From positions 50,467-114,466 of the forward strand of contig CAZJPV010000002.1 in the NCBI GenBank assembly GCA_964547985.1: 64,000 bases of DNA. The letters run 5' to 3'. The stretch's first letter is position 1. Each line of letters starts with the position of its first letter. The DNA comes from JAPLJU01 sp964547985. Its GTDB lineage: Bacteria; Desulfobacterota; Syntrophia; Syntrophales; UBA2192. Shown here in pieces: positions 62,926 to 64,000 of this stretch. The notes under the pieces are model-generated. The model made no database searches. It had not been told where the DNA came from and saw only the letters and a list, made by a program, of their open reading frames with translations. The translations under genes were made by a program, and so were the position numbers.

Positions 62926-63999
62926 TCACCCTTCTATTCCATATTTATCGATGCGGTAGATCATTGTTGCCCTCGATATCCCAAGTAACCTTGCTGCTTT
63001 TGTTTTGTTGCCTCCTGTCAACTGAAGGGCTTTAATTATCAGTTGCCTGTTCAGACCTTCCAAATTCATACTAGAAGGAGGCATTGTTACACTCACCCTA
63101 TCTACTCGGGATGAAACACCGTCCTTCTCAATCAGAGAATGCAAATGGCTTTTTTTAATGACGTCACCATCCTCCATGAGGATTATGCGCTCGATAACAT
63201 TTCTCAATTCCCTAACATTTCCAGGCCATTGATAATTCTGCAATATGGTTTCAGCGTCTTTCGAAAGATGTCGAAAATTTTTCCCGAATTTTTCATTGAA
63301 ATTTTTCATGTAGAATAGAGTGAGAGGAATAATATCTTCCTTTCGATCCCGCAGCGGTGGCAAGAAAATCCTAACGACATTCAATCGATAGTATAGATCT
63401 TCACGGAATGAACCTTCAGCGACTAAATTTTGCAGATTTTTATTTGTTGCGGCAATGACCCGTACATCGACTTTTCTTTTCTCCGTACCGCCAACGGGGT
63501 AGAATTCCTTTTCTTCCAGGACTCTGAGAAGCTGTACCTGGGCGGGAAATGCAAGCTCACTTACTTCATCCAGAAGTAGTGAGCCTTCATCTGCAAGCTC
63601 AAATTTTCCCTTTTTCCCTTCTTTAAGACTACCGGTAAAAGCCCCTTTCTCATAACCAAAAAGTTCACTTTCTAGCAGATCCTTGCTTATGGCCCCACAA
63701 TTTATGCTTATGAATGGCTTACCTATCCGCGCACTCTGGTAGTGAATTGCCTTCGCTATGACTTCTTTGCCCGTTCCTGTTTCACCCTCTATCAGGACCG
63801 TAGTGTCGTCACTTTTTGCAACTTTGTTACATAATGCCAGTGCTTTCTTAATTCCCTTACTTTCTCCCACGATAGTATTAATCCCGAACTCAGTCACACA
63901 TTGGTTTCGAAGCTCCTCAAGCTCTATCTTGAGTTTATAATTGTTGAGCGTCTTCTCGATTACTAATTCCAATTCTTCAATATCTAAGGGCTTGACGAG
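62926..63999 (-). CDS. Sigma54-dependent NtrC-type response regulator (N-terminus outside window)
   Basis: The frame is open to the window edge. The first residues LVKPLDIEELELVIEKTL are the end of a receiver domain with its conserved Lys-Pro. The AAA+ domain follows: GETGTGKEVIAKAIH (Walker A), ESELFGYEKGAFTGS (GAFTGA-type sigma54 contact loop), GSLLLDEVSEL (Walker B), LRDRKEDIIPL and YQWPGNVRELRNVIERI. A Fis-type helix-turn-helix ends it (GGNKTKAARLLGISRATMIYRI). It activates sigma54 promoters when phosphorylated by a partner kinase, which is not in this window. Confidence 0.95.
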   Translation of the reverse strand, partial: LVKPLDIEELELVIEKTLNNYKLKIELEELRNQCVTEFGINTIVGESKGIKKALALCNKVAKSDDTTVLIEGETGTGKEVIAKAIHYQSARIGKPFISINCGAISKDLLESELFGYEKGAFTGSLKEGKKGKFELADEGSLLLDEVSELAFPAQVQLLRVLEEKEFYPVGGTEKRKVDVRVIAATNKNLQNLVAEGSFREDLYYRLNVVRIFLPPLRDRKEDIIPLTLFYMKNFNEKFGKNFRHLSKDAETILQNYQWPGNVRELRNVIERIILMEDGDVIKKSHLHSLIEKDGVSSRVDRVSVTMPPSSMNLEGLNRQLIIKALQLTGGNKTKAARLLGISRATMIYRIDKYGIEG

Positions 64000-64000
64000 G

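Noticed and set aside
1..64000. CRISPR arrays, rRNA genes and complete tRNA genes
   Set aside because: No regularly spaced short repeats and no recognisable rRNA or full tRNA sequence were seen by eye on either strand.

Overview
The window is a GC-rich bacterial chromosome segment with densely packed genes. The gene mix suggests an anaerobic or microaerophilic Gram-negative bacterium, most likely of the Desulfobacterota ('Deltaproteobacteria', Syntrophales-like). Pointers are rubrerythrin, a radical-SAM sulfatase maturase, a B12-binding domain protein, DUF169, an NtrC-type regulator, an outer-membrane phospholipase, MliC and queF. The taxonomic call is inference from gene content; no rRNA or complete tRNA gene is present.

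Layout. 0-7.4 kb holds housekeeping and hypothetical genes: a partial FAD oxidoreductase, a lytic transglycosylase, an SDR, small hypotheticals, a beta-CASP nuclease and a divergent PEP carboxykinase. 7.5-22.2 kb is a co-directional plus-strand run: mtgA, DUF1499, a TIGR04283-type glycosyltransferase, TVP38, then glucokinase and the whole pentose phosphate pathway (tkt, tal, rpiA, rpe, gnd, zwf, pgl), then DUF3047, a TIGR04282-type glycosyltransferase and a mercuric-reductase-like flavoprotein. 22.2-25 kb is mainly minus strand, with an Fe-S protein, an NMO-like flavoprotein and a MarR regulator carrying matching operator-like sites. 25-28.5 kb is a metal operon: a soluble MgtE-N/CBS protein, an Nramp homologue with altered metal-site motifs, and a CDF exporter. 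28.7-33.4 kb has a B12-domain protein lacking its usual His ligand, rubrerythrin and a large secreted PKD/HExxH protein.

33.5-48.7 kb is a minus-strand accessory region for lipids, glycans and sulfate esters: two patatin lipoproteins, a GH13 enzyme, an intact anaerobic sulfatase maturase, a Ser-type arylsulfatase, DUF1254 and several secreted hypotheticals. Inside it, two diverged direct repeats (about 41.4-42.8 and 47.9-48.6 kb) bracket the sulfatase/DUF1254/broken-maturase block. One repeat copy has fused two genes by an internal deletion. Both copies carry GGACY-TT-RGTCC dyads resembling NarL/FixJ (DosR-like) operators, and a third such site lies at 60.8 kb.

48.7-55.3 kb returns to core functions: pgi, a cupin, gpmA, queF, pldA, MliC and an AI-2E-type exporter. 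55.4-63 kb is mobile debris: a patatin/BamA-type gene beheaded by a truncated IS21 element, a second zinc-ribbon transposase, an integrase remnant beside a tRNA-3'-end-like fragment, and a Y1 transposase tail. Interspersed are fabI and DUF169. The window ends inside an NtrC-type response regulator.

Together pgi, zwf-pgl-gnd, rpiA/rpe/tkt/tal, glk, gpmA and pckA give hexose-phosphate interconversion, NADPH and pentose supply, and a gluconeogenic entry. The sulfatase, maturase, GH13 and patatin genes point to use or remodelling of external sulfated, glycan or lipid substrates.
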